From: Pseudomonas sp. N40(2020)
Lineage (GTDB): Bacteria; Pseudomonadota; Gammaproteobacteria; Pseudomonadales; Pseudomonadaceae
Reading direction: 5' to 3'
DNA: 64,000 bases
Assembly: GCF_014472415.1 (NCBI RefSeq)
Contig: NZ_JACSZV010000002.1
Coordinates: forward strand, 124,001-188,000
Notes under the pieces: generated by a model
Databases searched by the model: none
The model's input: the letters and a program-made list of their open reading frames with translations, nothing else
What the model was told of the DNA's origin: nothing
Shown here: positions 44,171 through 51,814 of the stretch, piece by piece
Numbering within the stretch: the stretch's first letter is position 1
How the letters are laid out: each line of letters starts with the position of its first letter
Program-made: the position numbers and the translations under genes

Positions 44171-46017
44171 ACAGATCCCTTTTACTGATGAGCCTGGGCC
44201 TCTGCGCCGGGCTGGCCGCGTGCAGTTCTGCGCAGGTGGCCAACAAGGAAGCTGCCGACCTGATCGAGCAGGGCCAATACGAGGCCGGGCTGGCCCGGGT
44301 CGAGGAAGGCTTGCGCGAGGATCCTCGCGACACCGAGTTGCACCTGCTGCTCAACAGCGGCCGGGCCAAGGCGATCACTGCATTGCTGACCTCCGGTGAC
44401 ACCGACCGCTCACGCCGCGATTTCGCCTCGGCGCGCACCGCCTACAACCGCGTACTGACCATCGAGCCGAACAACCGCCGCGCCCAGGATGCCCTGCGCC
44501 AACTCGACTACCTGCGCAGCATGGACGAGAAGCTTGAACTGGCCCGTGGCGACTTGCGCCGGGGTGACATCTACGGTGCCGATCGGCAGGTCAAACAGAT
44601 CCTCGAACTCGACCCGACCAACGAAGGCGCGCTGGAGCTGCAAGGCAACATCCGCCTGGTGCAGAGCCGCAACGTGATCCCGTATCCGCAACTGCGCACC
44701 AAGCTCGACCGCCCGGTAACCCTGGAATTTCGCGAAGCCAACCTCAAAACCATTTTCGAAGTGCTGTCGCAGGTCGCCGGCCTGAATTTCATCTTCGACA
44801 AAGACCTGCGCCCGGACATGAAAGCGACGATCTTCGTGCGTGACGTGCGCATCGAAGACGCGGTGACACTGTTGCTGCAACAGAACCAGTTGCACCAGAA
44901 AGTGGTGAACGAAAACACGCTGCTGATCTACCCGGATTCGCCACAGAAGCTCAAGGACTATCAAGAGCTGGTGATGCGCACCTTCTACCTGACCAGCATC
45001 GATGCCAACACCGCGTTGAACATGGTCAAAACCATGCTCAAGACCCGCGACGTGTTCGTCGACGAACGCCTCAACACCCTGACCATGCGCGACACCGAAG
45101 ACGCCGTGCGCATGGCGGAAAAACTCCTGCAATCGCAAGACCAGTCCAACCCCGAAGTGGTGCTGGAAGTGGAAGTGATGGAAGTCGCCACCCAGCGCAT
45201 TCTCGACCTGGGCCTGCAATGGCCGAACACCTTTGGTGTGGTCAACAGCGACGGTTCGGCGGTGACACTGCTTGATCAACTCAAAGGCATCAACTCCAGC
45301 CGCATCAGCATCTCGCCATCGCCACAGGCCAAGATCAACGCGCAGGACAACGACATCAACACCCTCGCCAGCCCCGTGATTCGGGTCAGCAACCGTGAGC
45401 AGGCGCGTATCCACATCGGTCAGCGCGTACCGATCATCAGCGCCACCTCAGTGCCTTCAACCCAAGGCCCGGTGATCACTGAAAGCGTGACTTACCTGGA
45501 TGTCGGTCTGAAGCTCGAAGTGCAACCGACCGTGCATTTGAACAACGAAGTGGCGATCAAGATTGCCCTGGAAGTGAGTAACGCCACGCCGCTGGAACCG
45601 ACCCGCCAGGGCACGATCCCGGTGCAGGTCGACACCCGCAACGCGCAGACCTCTTTGCGCCTGCATGACGGCGAAACGCAGATCCTCGCCGGCCTGATGC
45701 GCAACGACCACGGCGCCACCGGCAACAAGATTCCGGGCCTTGGCGACATACCTGGCATTGGCCGACTGTTCGGCAGCAACAAGGACACCGTCGGCAAGTC
45801 CGAACTGGTGCTGTCGATCACCCCACGGATCGTGCGCAACCTGCCTTATCAAAGCCCCTCGGACATGGAGTTTTCCACCGGCACCGAAACCAGCATGCAC
45901 ATTCAGGCGCCGGATCGCTCGATGCAGACCTACACCGCGCCAGCGCCTGTTGTGCAGCCTCGCGCTGTCGGCAGTTCGGCCGTGGCGACCACCCGTGTCA
46001 CCGTCGAGAAGCCTTGA
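44167..46017 (+). CDS. gspD: Outer-membrane secretin, GspD/MshL-like lipoprotein
   Basis: 616 residues with a lipobox (GLAAC, Cys19). TPR-like helical repeats cover about 25-165 (ADLIEQGQYEAGLARVEEGL ... LDPTNEGALELQGNI), followed by an STN/N0 domain (VTLEFREANLKTIFEVLSQVAGLNF), N-domains and the secretin core (VEVMEVATQRILDLGLQW ... LEVQPTVHLNNEVAIKIALEVSN ... GETQILAGLMRNDHGATGNKIPGLGDIPGIGRLFGS). TPR-bearing secretin lipoproteins occur in Msh/Tad-like and some secretion systems. It provides the outer-membrane channel. It sits in the middle of the tightly overlapping gene row. Confidence 0.92.
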   Translation: MNRSLLLMSLGLCAGLAACSSAQVANKEAADLIEQGQYEAGLARVEEGLREDPRDTELHLLLNSGRAKAITALLTSGDTDRSRRDFASARTAYNRVLTIEPNNRRAQDALRQLDYLRSMDEKLELARGDLRRGDIYGADRQVKQILELDPTNEGALELQGNIRLVQSRNVIPYPQLRTKLDRPVTLEFREANLKTIFEVLSQVAGLNFIFDKDLRPDMKATIFVRDVRIEDAVTLLLQQNQLHQKVVNENTLLIYPDSPQKLKDYQELVMRTFYLTSIDANTALNMVKTMLKTRDVFVDERLNTLTMRDTEDAVRMAEKLLQSQDQSNPEVVLEVEVMEVATQRILDLGLQWPNTFGVVNSDGSAVTLLDQLKGINSSRISISPSPQAKINAQDNDINTLASPVIRVSNREQARIHIGQRVPIISATSVPSTQGPVITESVTYLDVGLKLEVQPTVHLNNEVAIKIALEVSNATPLEPTRQGTIPVQVDTRNAQTSLRLHDGETQILAGLMRNDHGATGNKIPGLGDIPGIGRLFGSNKDTVGKSELVLSITPRIVRNLPYQSPSDMEFSTGTETSMHIQAPDRSMQTYTAPAPVVQPRAVGSSAVATTRVTVEKP

Positions 46018-46019
46018 TC

Positions 46020-46493
46020 ATGAACGCCTCCCAGCGCGGTTTTACCTTGATCGAAGTCGTGGTGACGCTGGCCCTGATCGGCCTGTTGGCGAGCATGGCC
46101 GCGCCACTGACCGAGACCGTGGTGCGGCGCGGCAAGGAGCAGGATTTGCGCACCGCGCTGTATCAGATTCGCGATGGCATCGACGCCTATAAACGTGCCT
46201 TCGACGCCGGGTATATCGAGAAGTCGATGAACAGCAGCGGCTACCCGCCGAACCTGCAAGTGCTGGTCGAAGGGGTGCGTGATGTGCGCAGTGCCAAGGG
46301 TGCCAAGTTCTACTTTTTACGCCGTATCCCGCGCGATCCGCTGGTGCCGGCCAAACGTGATGACGAAGGGGGTTGGGGCGTGCGCGCCTACAACAGTTCG
46401 GCTCAAAACCCGCGCGATGGCGAGGACGTGTTCGACGTCTACTCCACGGCACGCGGCAAGGGCCTCAACGGCATCGCCTACCGCGAGTGGTGA
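46020..46493 (+). CDS. Type II pseudopilin
   Basis: 157 residues from the ATG at 46020, two bases after the secretin stop. The leader MNASQRG|FTLIEVVVTLALIGLLASM shows the prepilin peptidase site, with Glu5 of the mature protein. The soluble part (AALYQIRDGIDAYKRAFDAGYI-like helix, then FYFLRRIPRDPLVPAK, DVYSTARGKGLNGIAYREW) resembles GspG/PulG relatives with the C-terminal ...YREW/YSEW ending shared with the next gene. It is a minor or alternative pseudopilin, first of three in a row. Confidence 0.88.
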   Translation: MNASQRGFTLIEVVVTLALIGLLASMAAPLTETVVRRGKEQDLRTALYQIRDGIDAYKRAFDAGYIEKSMNSSGYPPNLQVLVEGVRDVRSAKGAKFYFLRRIPRDPLVPAKRDDEGGWGVRAYNSSAQNPRDGEDVFDVYSTARGKGLNGIAYREW

Positions 46494-46498
46494 ACCTC

Positions 46499-46873
46499 AT
46501 GCGCCGGGAAAAAGGTTTTACCTTGCTGGAGCTGATGGTGGTGATGGCGATCATCGCCACGCTGATGACCATCGCGCTGCCGCGCTACTTCAACAGCCTC
46601 GAAGCGTCGAAGGAAACCACTTTGCGCCAGAGCCTGTCGGCGATGCGCGAAGCGCTGGATCACTACTACGGCGACACCGGGCGCTACCCCGATTCCATCG
46701 AGCAATTGATCGAACAACGTTACCTGCGCAACGCGCCACTGGACCCGATCACCGAACGCAAAGACCTGTGGGTGCTGATCGCGCCACCGGAAGGCGTCGC
46801 GGGCGGCGTGGCCGATATCAAAAGCGGTGCCAACGGGAGGGCGCGTGATGGTAGCCAGTATTCCGAGTGGTAA
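46499..46873 (+). CDS. Type II pseudopilin, GspG-like
   Basis: 124 residues from the ATG at 46499, five bases after the preceding gene; a GTG at 46490 is possible. Processing site KG|FTLLELMVVMAIIATLMTIALP. The soluble part is short (LRQSLSAMREALDHYYGDTGRYPDSIEQLIEQRYL...DPITERKDLWVLI), and the end DGSQYSEW repeats the ending of its neighbour. It is probably a pseudopilus subunit. Confidence 0.87.
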   Translation: MRREKGFTLLELMVVMAIIATLMTIALPRYFNSLEASKETTLRQSLSAMREALDHYYGDTGRYPDSIEQLIEQRYLRNAPLDPITERKDLWVLIAPPEGVAGGVADIKSGANGRARDGSQYSEW

Positions 46874-47387
46874 CCGCGCGCAGCAGGGTGGCTTCACCTA
46901 CTTGGGCGTGCTGTTTCTGATCGTCGTCATGGGCATGGGCCTGGCCAGTGCCGGCGAGTTGTGGTCGACCGCCTCGCGCCGCGACCGGGAGAAGCAATTG
47001 CTCTGGGTCGGCACGCAATATGCCCAGGCGCTGCGCAGCTACTACCGCAGTTCGCCGGGGCTGGCGCAGTACCCGAAAGAACTCGCTGACCTGCTCGACG
47101 ATCAACGTTTTCCGGAGGCTCGGCATCATCTGCGTCAGCTCTATCCGGACCCGATCGGTAAAGGTGAATGGGCACTGCAACGGGGTTTTGACGGACGCAT
47201 CACCGGCCTCAACAGCCCTTCGACCGAGGTGCCGTTGAAGCAGGCAGACTTCCCCACGCAGTGGTCGGATTTTCAAGGCATGCAGCGTTATTCGGACTGG
47301 CAGTTCGTTGCCGAAAAAGCCTTCCTCGACGGCACCAACGGCCCGGCAAAAGGCCATTCGGTCTTGCCGCAGGCGTTGCAGCCATGA
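46848..47387 (+). CDS. Divergent pseudopilin-like protein
   Basis: 179 residues from the ATG at 46848, with GGGAGGG upstream; overlaps the preceding gene by 26 bases. The N-terminus AQQGGFTYLGVLFLIVVMGMGLASAGELWSTASRR resembles a prepilin segment (G|FTYLGVLF), but Glu5 is replaced by Gly, as in some minor pseudopilins of the GspK type. The soluble part (LLWVGTQYAQALRSYYRSSPGLAQYPKELADLLDD) matches pseudopilin-related proteins. It is likely a minor or tip subunit. Its stop overlaps the csgE start (ATGA), coupling the secretion and curli genes. Confidence 0.8.
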   Translation: MVASIPSGNRAQQGGFTYLGVLFLIVVMGMGLASAGELWSTASRRDREKQLLWVGTQYAQALRSYYRSSPGLAQYPKELADLLDDQRFPEARHHLRQLYPDPIGKGEWALQRGFDGRITGLNSPSTEVPLKQADFPTQWSDFQGMQRYSDWQFVAEKAFLDGTNGPAKGHSVLPQALQP

Positions 47388-47776
47388 GCCGCCAGTGGAT
47401 GTGCGCGCTGATCCTCAGTGTCGTGGTGGGCTGCGCTCACGCCGCTGAAGAGGATGAATTGATGGGCTTCATCGTCGACGACACGATCTCGCACATCGGC
47501 CACGACTTTTACTACTCGTTCAGTGAACGCCTGCGCGACACCAGCCGGATGGATTTCAACCTGGTGGTGCGCGAGCGGCCCGACGCGCGCTGGGGCAGCC
47601 TGGTGACCGTGGAATATCAGCAACGCCTGGTGTATCGGCGCTTCCTGCCGCCGAACACTGTGGAACTGAAGGAAGAGGCCTACGCGGCCGCTGACTGGGT
47701 TCGACGCCAGGTTGTCCAGCGCAAGCTGGAGGCTCTGTTGCAGGACACCACCGACCTTGAGAAGGACGAACTATGA
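47384..47776 (+). CDS. csgE: Curli assembly factor CsgE
   Basis: 130 residues from the ATG at 47384, overlapping the pseudopilin stop. Signal peptide (CALILSVVVGCAHA) followed by the CsgE pattern (GFIVDDTISHIGHDFYYSFSERL, then FNLVVRERPDARWGSLVTVEYQQRLVYRRFLPP). CsgE is the periplasmic cap of the CsgG channel and gives curli export its specificity. It is translationally coupled to a pseudopilin gene before it and to csgF after it. Confidence 0.92.
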   Translation: MSRQWMCALILSVVVGCAHAAEEDELMGFIVDDTISHIGHDFYYSFSERLRDTSRMDFNLVVRERPDARWGSLVTVEYQQRLVYRRFLPPNTVELKEEAYAAADWVRRQVVQRKLEALLQDTTDLEKDEL

Positions 47777-48204
47777 AAACCACAACGTTCTCACGGCGCA
47801 GCGGATTCTGGATCTCGGGGTTGTTGATCGGCCTTGCCAGCGCTGCCGCCGTCCAGGCCACCGAACTGGTCTACACGCCGGTCAACCCGTCGTTCGGCGG
47901 CAACCCGCTCAACGGCACATGGCTGCTCAACAACGCCCAGGCGCAAAACGATCACGACGACCCGGACCTCAAAAGCCGCTCGACCGTGGCCGGCACCTCG
48001 GCGCTGGAGCGCTTCACCAGTCAATTGCAATCGCGGCTGCTAGGGCAGTTGCTGGACAACATCTCCACCGGCAACACGGGGAGCCTGTCCACCGACACTT
48101 TTATCGTCAACGTCATCGACGACTCCGGGGCACTGAGCATTGAAGTGACCGACCGAGCGACTGGTGAAGTTTCGGAAATTCAGGTGAACGGCCTCAACCC
48201 ATGA
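47773..48204 (+). CDS. csgF: Curli assembly factor CsgF
   Basis: 143 residues, overlapping csgE by four bases. Signal peptide (GLLIGLASAAAVQA), then the CsgF mature start TELVYTPVNPSFGGNPLNGTWLLNNAQAQN that inserts in the CsgG pore. The C-terminal half has the conserved FTSQLQSRLLGQLLDNI and TFIVNVIDDSGALSIEV. CsgF links the channel to the nucleator CsgB at the cell surface. Confidence 0.94.
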   Translation: MKTTTFSRRSGFWISGLLIGLASAAAVQATELVYTPVNPSFGGNPLNGTWLLNNAQAQNDHDDPDLKSRSTVAGTSALERFTSQLQSRLLGQLLDNISTGNTGSLSTDTFIVNVIDDSGALSIEVTDRATGEVSEIQVNGLNP

Positions 48205-48233
48205 CGGGCTGACGGTTCCGGGGAGAGACGGAC

Positions 48234-49112
48234 ATGAAAAAGATCATCGCGCTAGGGCTGATGTTGGCGACATTACAAGGGTGCAGTCTGCGTGAGCCGA
48301 TGTCGGCCGAGCAGGACACCGAAACCCCGACCCTGACCCCCAGGGCCTCGACCTACTACGACTTGCTGAAGATGCCGCGACCCAAGGGGCGTTTGATGGC
48401 GGTGGTGTACGGCTTCCGTGACCAGACCGGGCAGTACAAGCCGACGCCGGCGAGTTCGTTTTCCACCAGCGTGACCCAGGGCGCGGCCTCGATGTTGATG
48501 GACGCGATGCAGGCCAGTGGATGGTTTGTGGTGCTGGAGCGCGAAGGGCTGCAGAACCTTCTGACCGAGCGCAAGATTATTCGCGCCTCGCAGAAGAAGC
48601 CGAATACGCCGGTGAATATTCAGGGTGAGCTGCCACCGTTGCAGGCGGCGAACATGATGCTTGAAGGCGGAATCATCGCTTACGACACGAATGTGCGTAG
48701 TGGTGGGGAAGGGGCGCGGTATCTGGGGATTGATATTTCCCGGGAGTATCGGGTGGATCAGGTGACCGTCAACTTGCGTGCGGTGGATGTGCGCAGTGGG
48801 CAGGTGTTGTCGAATGTGATGACCAGCAAGACGATTTATTCGGTGGCGCGCAGTGCCGGGGTGTTCAAGTTTATCGAGTTCAAGAAGTTGCTCGAGGCCG
48901 AGGTGGGTTATACGACGAATGAGCCGGCGCAGTTGTGTGTGTTGTCGGCGATTGAGGCGGCGGTGGGGCATATGGTGGCGCAGGGGATTGAGCGGCGGTT
49001 GTGGCAGGTGGCGGGGGATAGTTCTTCGCCTTCTCAGGATGATGTTTTGAATCGGTATTTGAGTCAGAACAAGGTTGATCCGGGGGCTGAGGCTGAGGCT
49101 GACGTTGAGTGA
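48234..49112 (+). CDS. csgG: Curli secretion channel lipoprotein CsgG
   Basis: 292 residues. The lipobox LQGC gives Cys17; then LKMPRPKGRLMAVVYGFRDQTGQYKP, DAMQASGWFVVLEREGLQNLLTERKIIRASQ and a transmembrane hairpin region (GGIIAYDTNVRSGGEGARYLGIDIS) match CsgG. It forms the nonameric outer-membrane pore for curli subunits. It is the last gene of the row starting at 39468; the coding subunits csgB and csgA are on the other strand 2.7 kb away. The tail is Asp/Glu-rich and longer than usual. Confidence 0.94.
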   Translation: MKKIIALGLMLATLQGCSLREPMSAEQDTETPTLTPRASTYYDLLKMPRPKGRLMAVVYGFRDQTGQYKPTPASSFSTSVTQGAASMLMDAMQASGWFVVLEREGLQNLLTERKIIRASQKKPNTPVNIQGELPPLQAANMMLEGGIIAYDTNVRSGGEGARYLGIDISREYRVDQVTVNLRAVDVRSGQVLSNVMTSKTIYSVARSAGVFKFIEFKKLLEAEVGYTTNEPAQLCVLSAIEAAVGHMVAQGIERRLWQVAGDSSSPSQDDVLNRYLSQNKVDPGAEAEADVE

Positions 49113-49523
49113 ACGTGGCGGCCTTTGGGCCGACCAGGTTCTTGTTGATTGAGTACATATCCGTTGCTGCGGTAACGGCTGCTTAGGGTTTCGCCCTGAC
49201 GGCGACTCACTTTTTTGACAAACGCCTCAAAAAAGTAAGCAAAAAAAGGCTTGCCCCAACGTTCGGCCCGCTCGCTGGGGCTCGGGGTTCCTTCGCTACG
49301 GGCTTCATCCGGGGGCATCGCTTCCGGTTTGCTGCGCTGCACCTCCTTTCGATGTATGCGGCTTCGCCGCACGGCGCTGCGCGCCTTCCCCCGGATAAAT
49401 CCCTCCGCTCAGCCTGCCGACGGGGCCGGTGGATCAAGATCAAGAGCAGCAGCCGAGCTAACGCTCATCCTGTTGAGTGGTGAGGAGCGCAGCGTGGTCG
49501 GCTTTGGATTTGTGGTGGATTTG
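49113..49523. other. Non-coding stretch after csgG with a recurrent Pseudomonas intergenic sequence
   Basis: No gene is supported in these 411 bases. From about 49145 to 49440 the sequence (beginning TTGATTGAGTACATATCCGT and passing through CTCACTTTTTTGACAAACGC) resembles a sequence I recall recurring between genes in fluorescens-group genomes; its open frames are not protein-like. No terminator with a T run is visible directly after csgG. Confidence 0.45.
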
Positions 49524-49673
49524 CCCCTCACCCCAGCCCTCTCCCGGAGGGAGAGGGGGCCGATTTGTGTGCTTTTCAAAGTCCGAGTTCAACGCGATAG
49601 CGCACGTCGGCGTACTTCCACCAAACCACTCGGTCAGTTCCCTCTCCCTCCGGGAGAGGGCTAGGGTGAGGGT
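49524..49673. repeat. Inverted CCCTCACCC / CTCTCCC repeat doublet, second copy
   Basis: CCCCTCACCCCAGCCCTCTC starts at 49524, followed by a GGAGGGAGAGGG return; the opposite arm (CTCTCCCTCCGGGAGAGGG, then GGGTGAGGGT) ends at 49673. It is the same family as 20825-20987. Confidence 0.87.
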
Positions 49674-49736
49674 TACGATCTGAAGTTTGTTTAAAAAAGT
49701 GTCTGAATCGGCGGAACCTTCCCACAATGTTTTCAG

Positions 49737-50014
49737 GTTGTCCGTCGGACGTCCGGTCTCTAGCCTGTGTTCGTCGCTGCCAATTCAGCGGCCGGGCATG
49801 GAAACCCGAGTAACTACAGAGCGCACAAGCGCCATTCATAACGTATCCTTGCGCACCTTCACTGTGTGCACTTTGTTATGGCGGCTGTGCGTGGGAGACC
49901 TTGTGTCTGCCGGGTTGCCTCTGTCCCGGGTTTCCAACCTGCGTACAGCTGCCACCTATTCGCTTGGAAACCGAATGGGGGGCCAGCTATAACCGTCATA
50001 CAGGGTAAATAATC
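49737..50014 (+). promoter_or_regulatory. Long leader of the DUF6124 gene, conserved-looking, possible upstream ORF
   Basis: This 278-base stretch precedes the DUF6124 start. It contains a segment around 49885-49975 (GGGAGACCTTGTGTCTGCCG and on to GTACAGCTGCCACC) that I recall upstream of other small Pseudomonas proteins of this kind. A frame open through it ends in a TAA at 49990-49992, just before AGGGTAAATAATC and the start. It might be a regulatory leader or a short upstream peptide; not demonstrable here. Confidence 0.35.
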
Positions 50015-50389
50015 ATGAAAAAACCAACACCCAATCCGCCAGAATCAGAAATCACCACCGACACCACATCCCCCTACGCCTCAGTCGACAGCAAAAAACT
50101 CCACGAAGCCGCCGACCGTGCGCTCGATTACTACCTGAATCCTTCCGCTCCGATCATGTCCAGCACTAACGAGCCGGAGCCCATGTACTTCGCCAACCCC
50201 AGGTACAACACCGAGTCTCTACTGGCCAACGCCAGCGAAACCCTCGGTTCGGCCAGTGAAATGCTCAACAACTTCGCCGCCTCGCTGCCGCCCTCACACC
50301 GCAAGACCGCGCTCGGTATTGCACAAGTCGTCATGCTGGGCGAACTGGCGGTGAATCAGGCCCTCGATCACGTCGAACTGCACGATTAA
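50015..50389 (+). CDS. DUF6124 family protein
   Basis: The 124-residue protein has a polar N-terminus (KKPTPNPPESEITTDTTSPYASVDSKKLHEAADRALDYYLNP) and a helical C-terminal part (LLANASETLGSASEMLNNFAASLPPSHRKTALGIAQVVMLGELAVNQALDH). This is the common Pseudomonas family DUF6124, usually found in several copies per genome; its function is unknown. No signal peptide or membrane segment. It is flanked by repeats on both sides and stands alone, with a long leader. Confidence 0.85.
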   Translation: MKKPTPNPPESEITTDTTSPYASVDSKKLHEAADRALDYYLNPSAPIMSSTNEPEPMYFANPRYNTESLLANASETLGSASEMLNNFAASLPPSHRKTALGIAQVVMLGELAVNQALDHVELHD

Positions 50390-50405
50390 GCAACCCTCTG
50401 TTGAT

Positions 50406-50512
50406 CGTTCCCACGCTCTGCGTGGGAATGCAGCCCTTGACGCTCTGCGTCAAATTCGCGAGTTGGAACGCGGAGCGTCCCCAGAGGCATTCCCACGCAG
50501 AGCGTGGGAACG
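50406..50512. repeat. GTTCCCACGCTCTGCGTGGGAAC-type inverted repeat
   Basis: CGTTCCCACGCTCTGCGTGG at 50406 onwards returns inverted near 50490-50512, with inner GACGCTCTGCGTC and GGAACGCGGAGCGTCC elements. It is a known intergenic repeat family in Pseudomonas. Confidence 0.88.
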
Positions 50513-50556
50513 ATGAAGAACAGAGACCGCGTTTTTACCCTCGGTCCGGAGGCACC

Positions 50557-50814
50557 ATGGATCCCCTGTTTTCCACAACTGTTCCAGATTTCGAAAGCGA
50601 AGAGCAGGCAGCCAGTTATGACCGTTGGTTCCGTGCCGAAGTCCAAGCTTCAATCGATGACCCGCGCCCTAACCTTGCGCATGAGCAGGTGATGGTTGAG
50701 ATATGGGCTCTGGTTGAAGCCAAGAGAGGCAAGTGTGACCGTTCATCAGTTGCAGGTCTGCTTTCACAAATTCCGCTCGAAGGCGCGATCAGGGAAATGG
50801 AGTATTACGATTAA
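50557..50814 (+). CDS. RelB/StbD-like antitoxin without toxin
   Basis: 85 residues from the ATG at 50557 with GGAGG five bases upstream. The core STTVPDFESEEQAASYDRWFRAEVQASIDDPRPNLAHEQVM resembles RelB/StbD-type antitoxins that normally precede a RelE toxin gene. Here the sequence after about residue 60 diverges (RGKCDRSSVAGLLSQIPLEGAIREMEYYD), and no RelE-like gene follows; the next gene is a ribbon-helix-helix antitoxin. It may be a remnant with a replaced C-terminus or an orphan antitoxin. Confidence 0.6.
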   Translation: MDPLFSTTVPDFESEEQAASYDRWFRAEVQASIDDPRPNLAHEQVMVEIWALVEAKRGKCDRSSVAGLLSQIPLEGAIREMEYYD

Positions 50815-50930
50815 CCATGATTAACTTCGCCTCTGTTTGTCTTGGTAATAAGCTCAATCAATCATCGCGGCTAAGCTGGCATCAAGTGGTTTGTCTATTC
50901 ACCTCAGCAGTCGCCCGAGGAGTTACTCAA

Positions 50931-51203
50931 ATGGCTACCCCTGTAAAAACCCGATCTGTGACCGCCCATGTTCCTGTGCAACTGGCCGAAAAGGTCGACT
51001 TGATGGCCGAACGCCTGGAGCGCTCGCGTAACTGGATCGTCAAACAGGCGTTGAGCGCGTGGATCGATCAAGAGGAAGAGCGCAGCCGACTGACCATTGA
51101 AGCGCTGGCTGATGTGGATGCTGGTCGTGTCATCGACCACCAAGCCGTTCAGGCCTGGGCCGATAGCTTGACCACAGACAGTCCATTGCCGGTACCGCGC
51201 TAA
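50931..51203 (+). CDS. Ribbon-helix-helix antitoxin (ParD/CopG type)
   Basis: 90 residues from the ATG at 50931 (GAGGAG upstream). The N-terminal RHH motif is RSVTAHVPVQLAEKVDLMAERLERSRNWIVKQALSAWI; the C-terminal half should bind the toxin. It is directly coupled to the ParE-like toxin gene (TAATG). Such antitoxins repress their own operon. Confidence 0.87.
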   Translation: MATPVKTRSVTAHVPVQLAEKVDLMAERLERSRNWIVKQALSAWIDQEEERSRLTIEALADVDAGRVIDHQAVQAWADSLTTDSPLPVPR

Positions 51204-51478
51204 TGGAGTTGAAGTGGACGAGCAGAGGGCTTTCTGATCTGGCGAGACTTTATGAATTTTTGGCAACCGTGAATCAACCCGCAGCAGCACGGACGGTACA
51301 GCAGCTTACAGCGGCTCCAACTATGCTGATCGGGAACCCGCGTTTGGGTGAACGGTTGGAGGAGTTCGAACCACGTGATGTACGTCGGGTTCTTGTGGGG
51401 CATTACGAGATGCGATACGAGATCGTGGGTTCTGCCATTTACTTGCTGCGAATCTGGCACACACGTGAGGATCGATAA
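51203..51478 (+). CDS. ParE/RelE-superfamily toxin
   Basis: The 91-residue protein overlaps the antitoxin stop by one base. It has the ParE fold pattern: WTSRGLSDLARLYEFLATVNQPAAARTVQQL, then NPRLGERLEEFEPRDVRRVLVGHYEMRYEIVGSAIYLLRIWHTREDR. ParE toxins poison gyrase; related RelE folds cut mRNA, and the sequence alone does not settle which. Together with the upstream gene it is a complete chromosomal toxin-antitoxin pair in a repeat-rich patch. Confidence 0.87.
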   Translation: MELKWTSRGLSDLARLYEFLATVNQPAAARTVQQLTAAPTMLIGNPRLGERLEEFEPRDVRRVLVGHYEMRYEIVGSAIYLLRIWHTREDR

Positions 51479-51531
51479 TCAGCAGTCCACGGGCAGTTGC
51501 TTTCACCACATCTAAGTTTTGAGACTCTTTT

Positions 51532-51747
51532 TTGGATAGTTCACCCTTTGAAATCGAAAGAGCAGCGTTCGACGAATTTATCGGTCATTGGGAACAGGGA
51601 CTGTTTGAAGGACAGCGTCTGGGTCAGGCGTTCTACAATCATTTTCGGCTACATCGGCTGAGCGATCAGTCTTTGCTGATGGAGCTCCATGCCGCGGATG
51701 GAAAGAAAGCGCGCGAGCAGATACGGCGTATTTTTCATCTCAACTGA
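51532..51747 (+). CDS. Small hypothetical protein
   Basis: 71 residues from a TTG at 51532; no strong ribosome site. The sequence (FDEFIGHWEQGLFEGQRLGQAFYNHFRLHRLSDQSLLMELHAADGKKAREQIRRIFHLN) is well formed and amphipathic with normal codon use, and a good terminator follows, which supports it being a gene. I do not recognise the family. Confidence 0.55.
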   Translation: MDSSPFEIERAAFDEFIGHWEQGLFEGQRLGQAFYNHFRLHRLSDQSLLMELHAADGKKAREQIRRIFHLN

Positions 51748-51770
51748 TGTCGATTTGGTCATTTAAGTAA

Positions 51771-51803
51771 AGCCGCGTTGCTTTCAGCAATCGCGGCTTT
51801 TTT
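51771..51803. terminator. Terminator, probably bidirectional
   Basis: AGCCGCGTTGCT / AGCAATCGCGGCT (one bulged base) with a 3-base loop and a TTTTTT run on the plus strand. It lies between the plus-strand small gene and the 3' end of csgA, serving both. Confidence 0.85.
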
Positions 51804-51814
51804 ATAACCAACCC

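Noticed and set aside
49145..49523. Open frames in the region after csgG
   Set aside because: They fall in a recurrent intergenic sequence, lack ribosome sites and have no protein-like composition.
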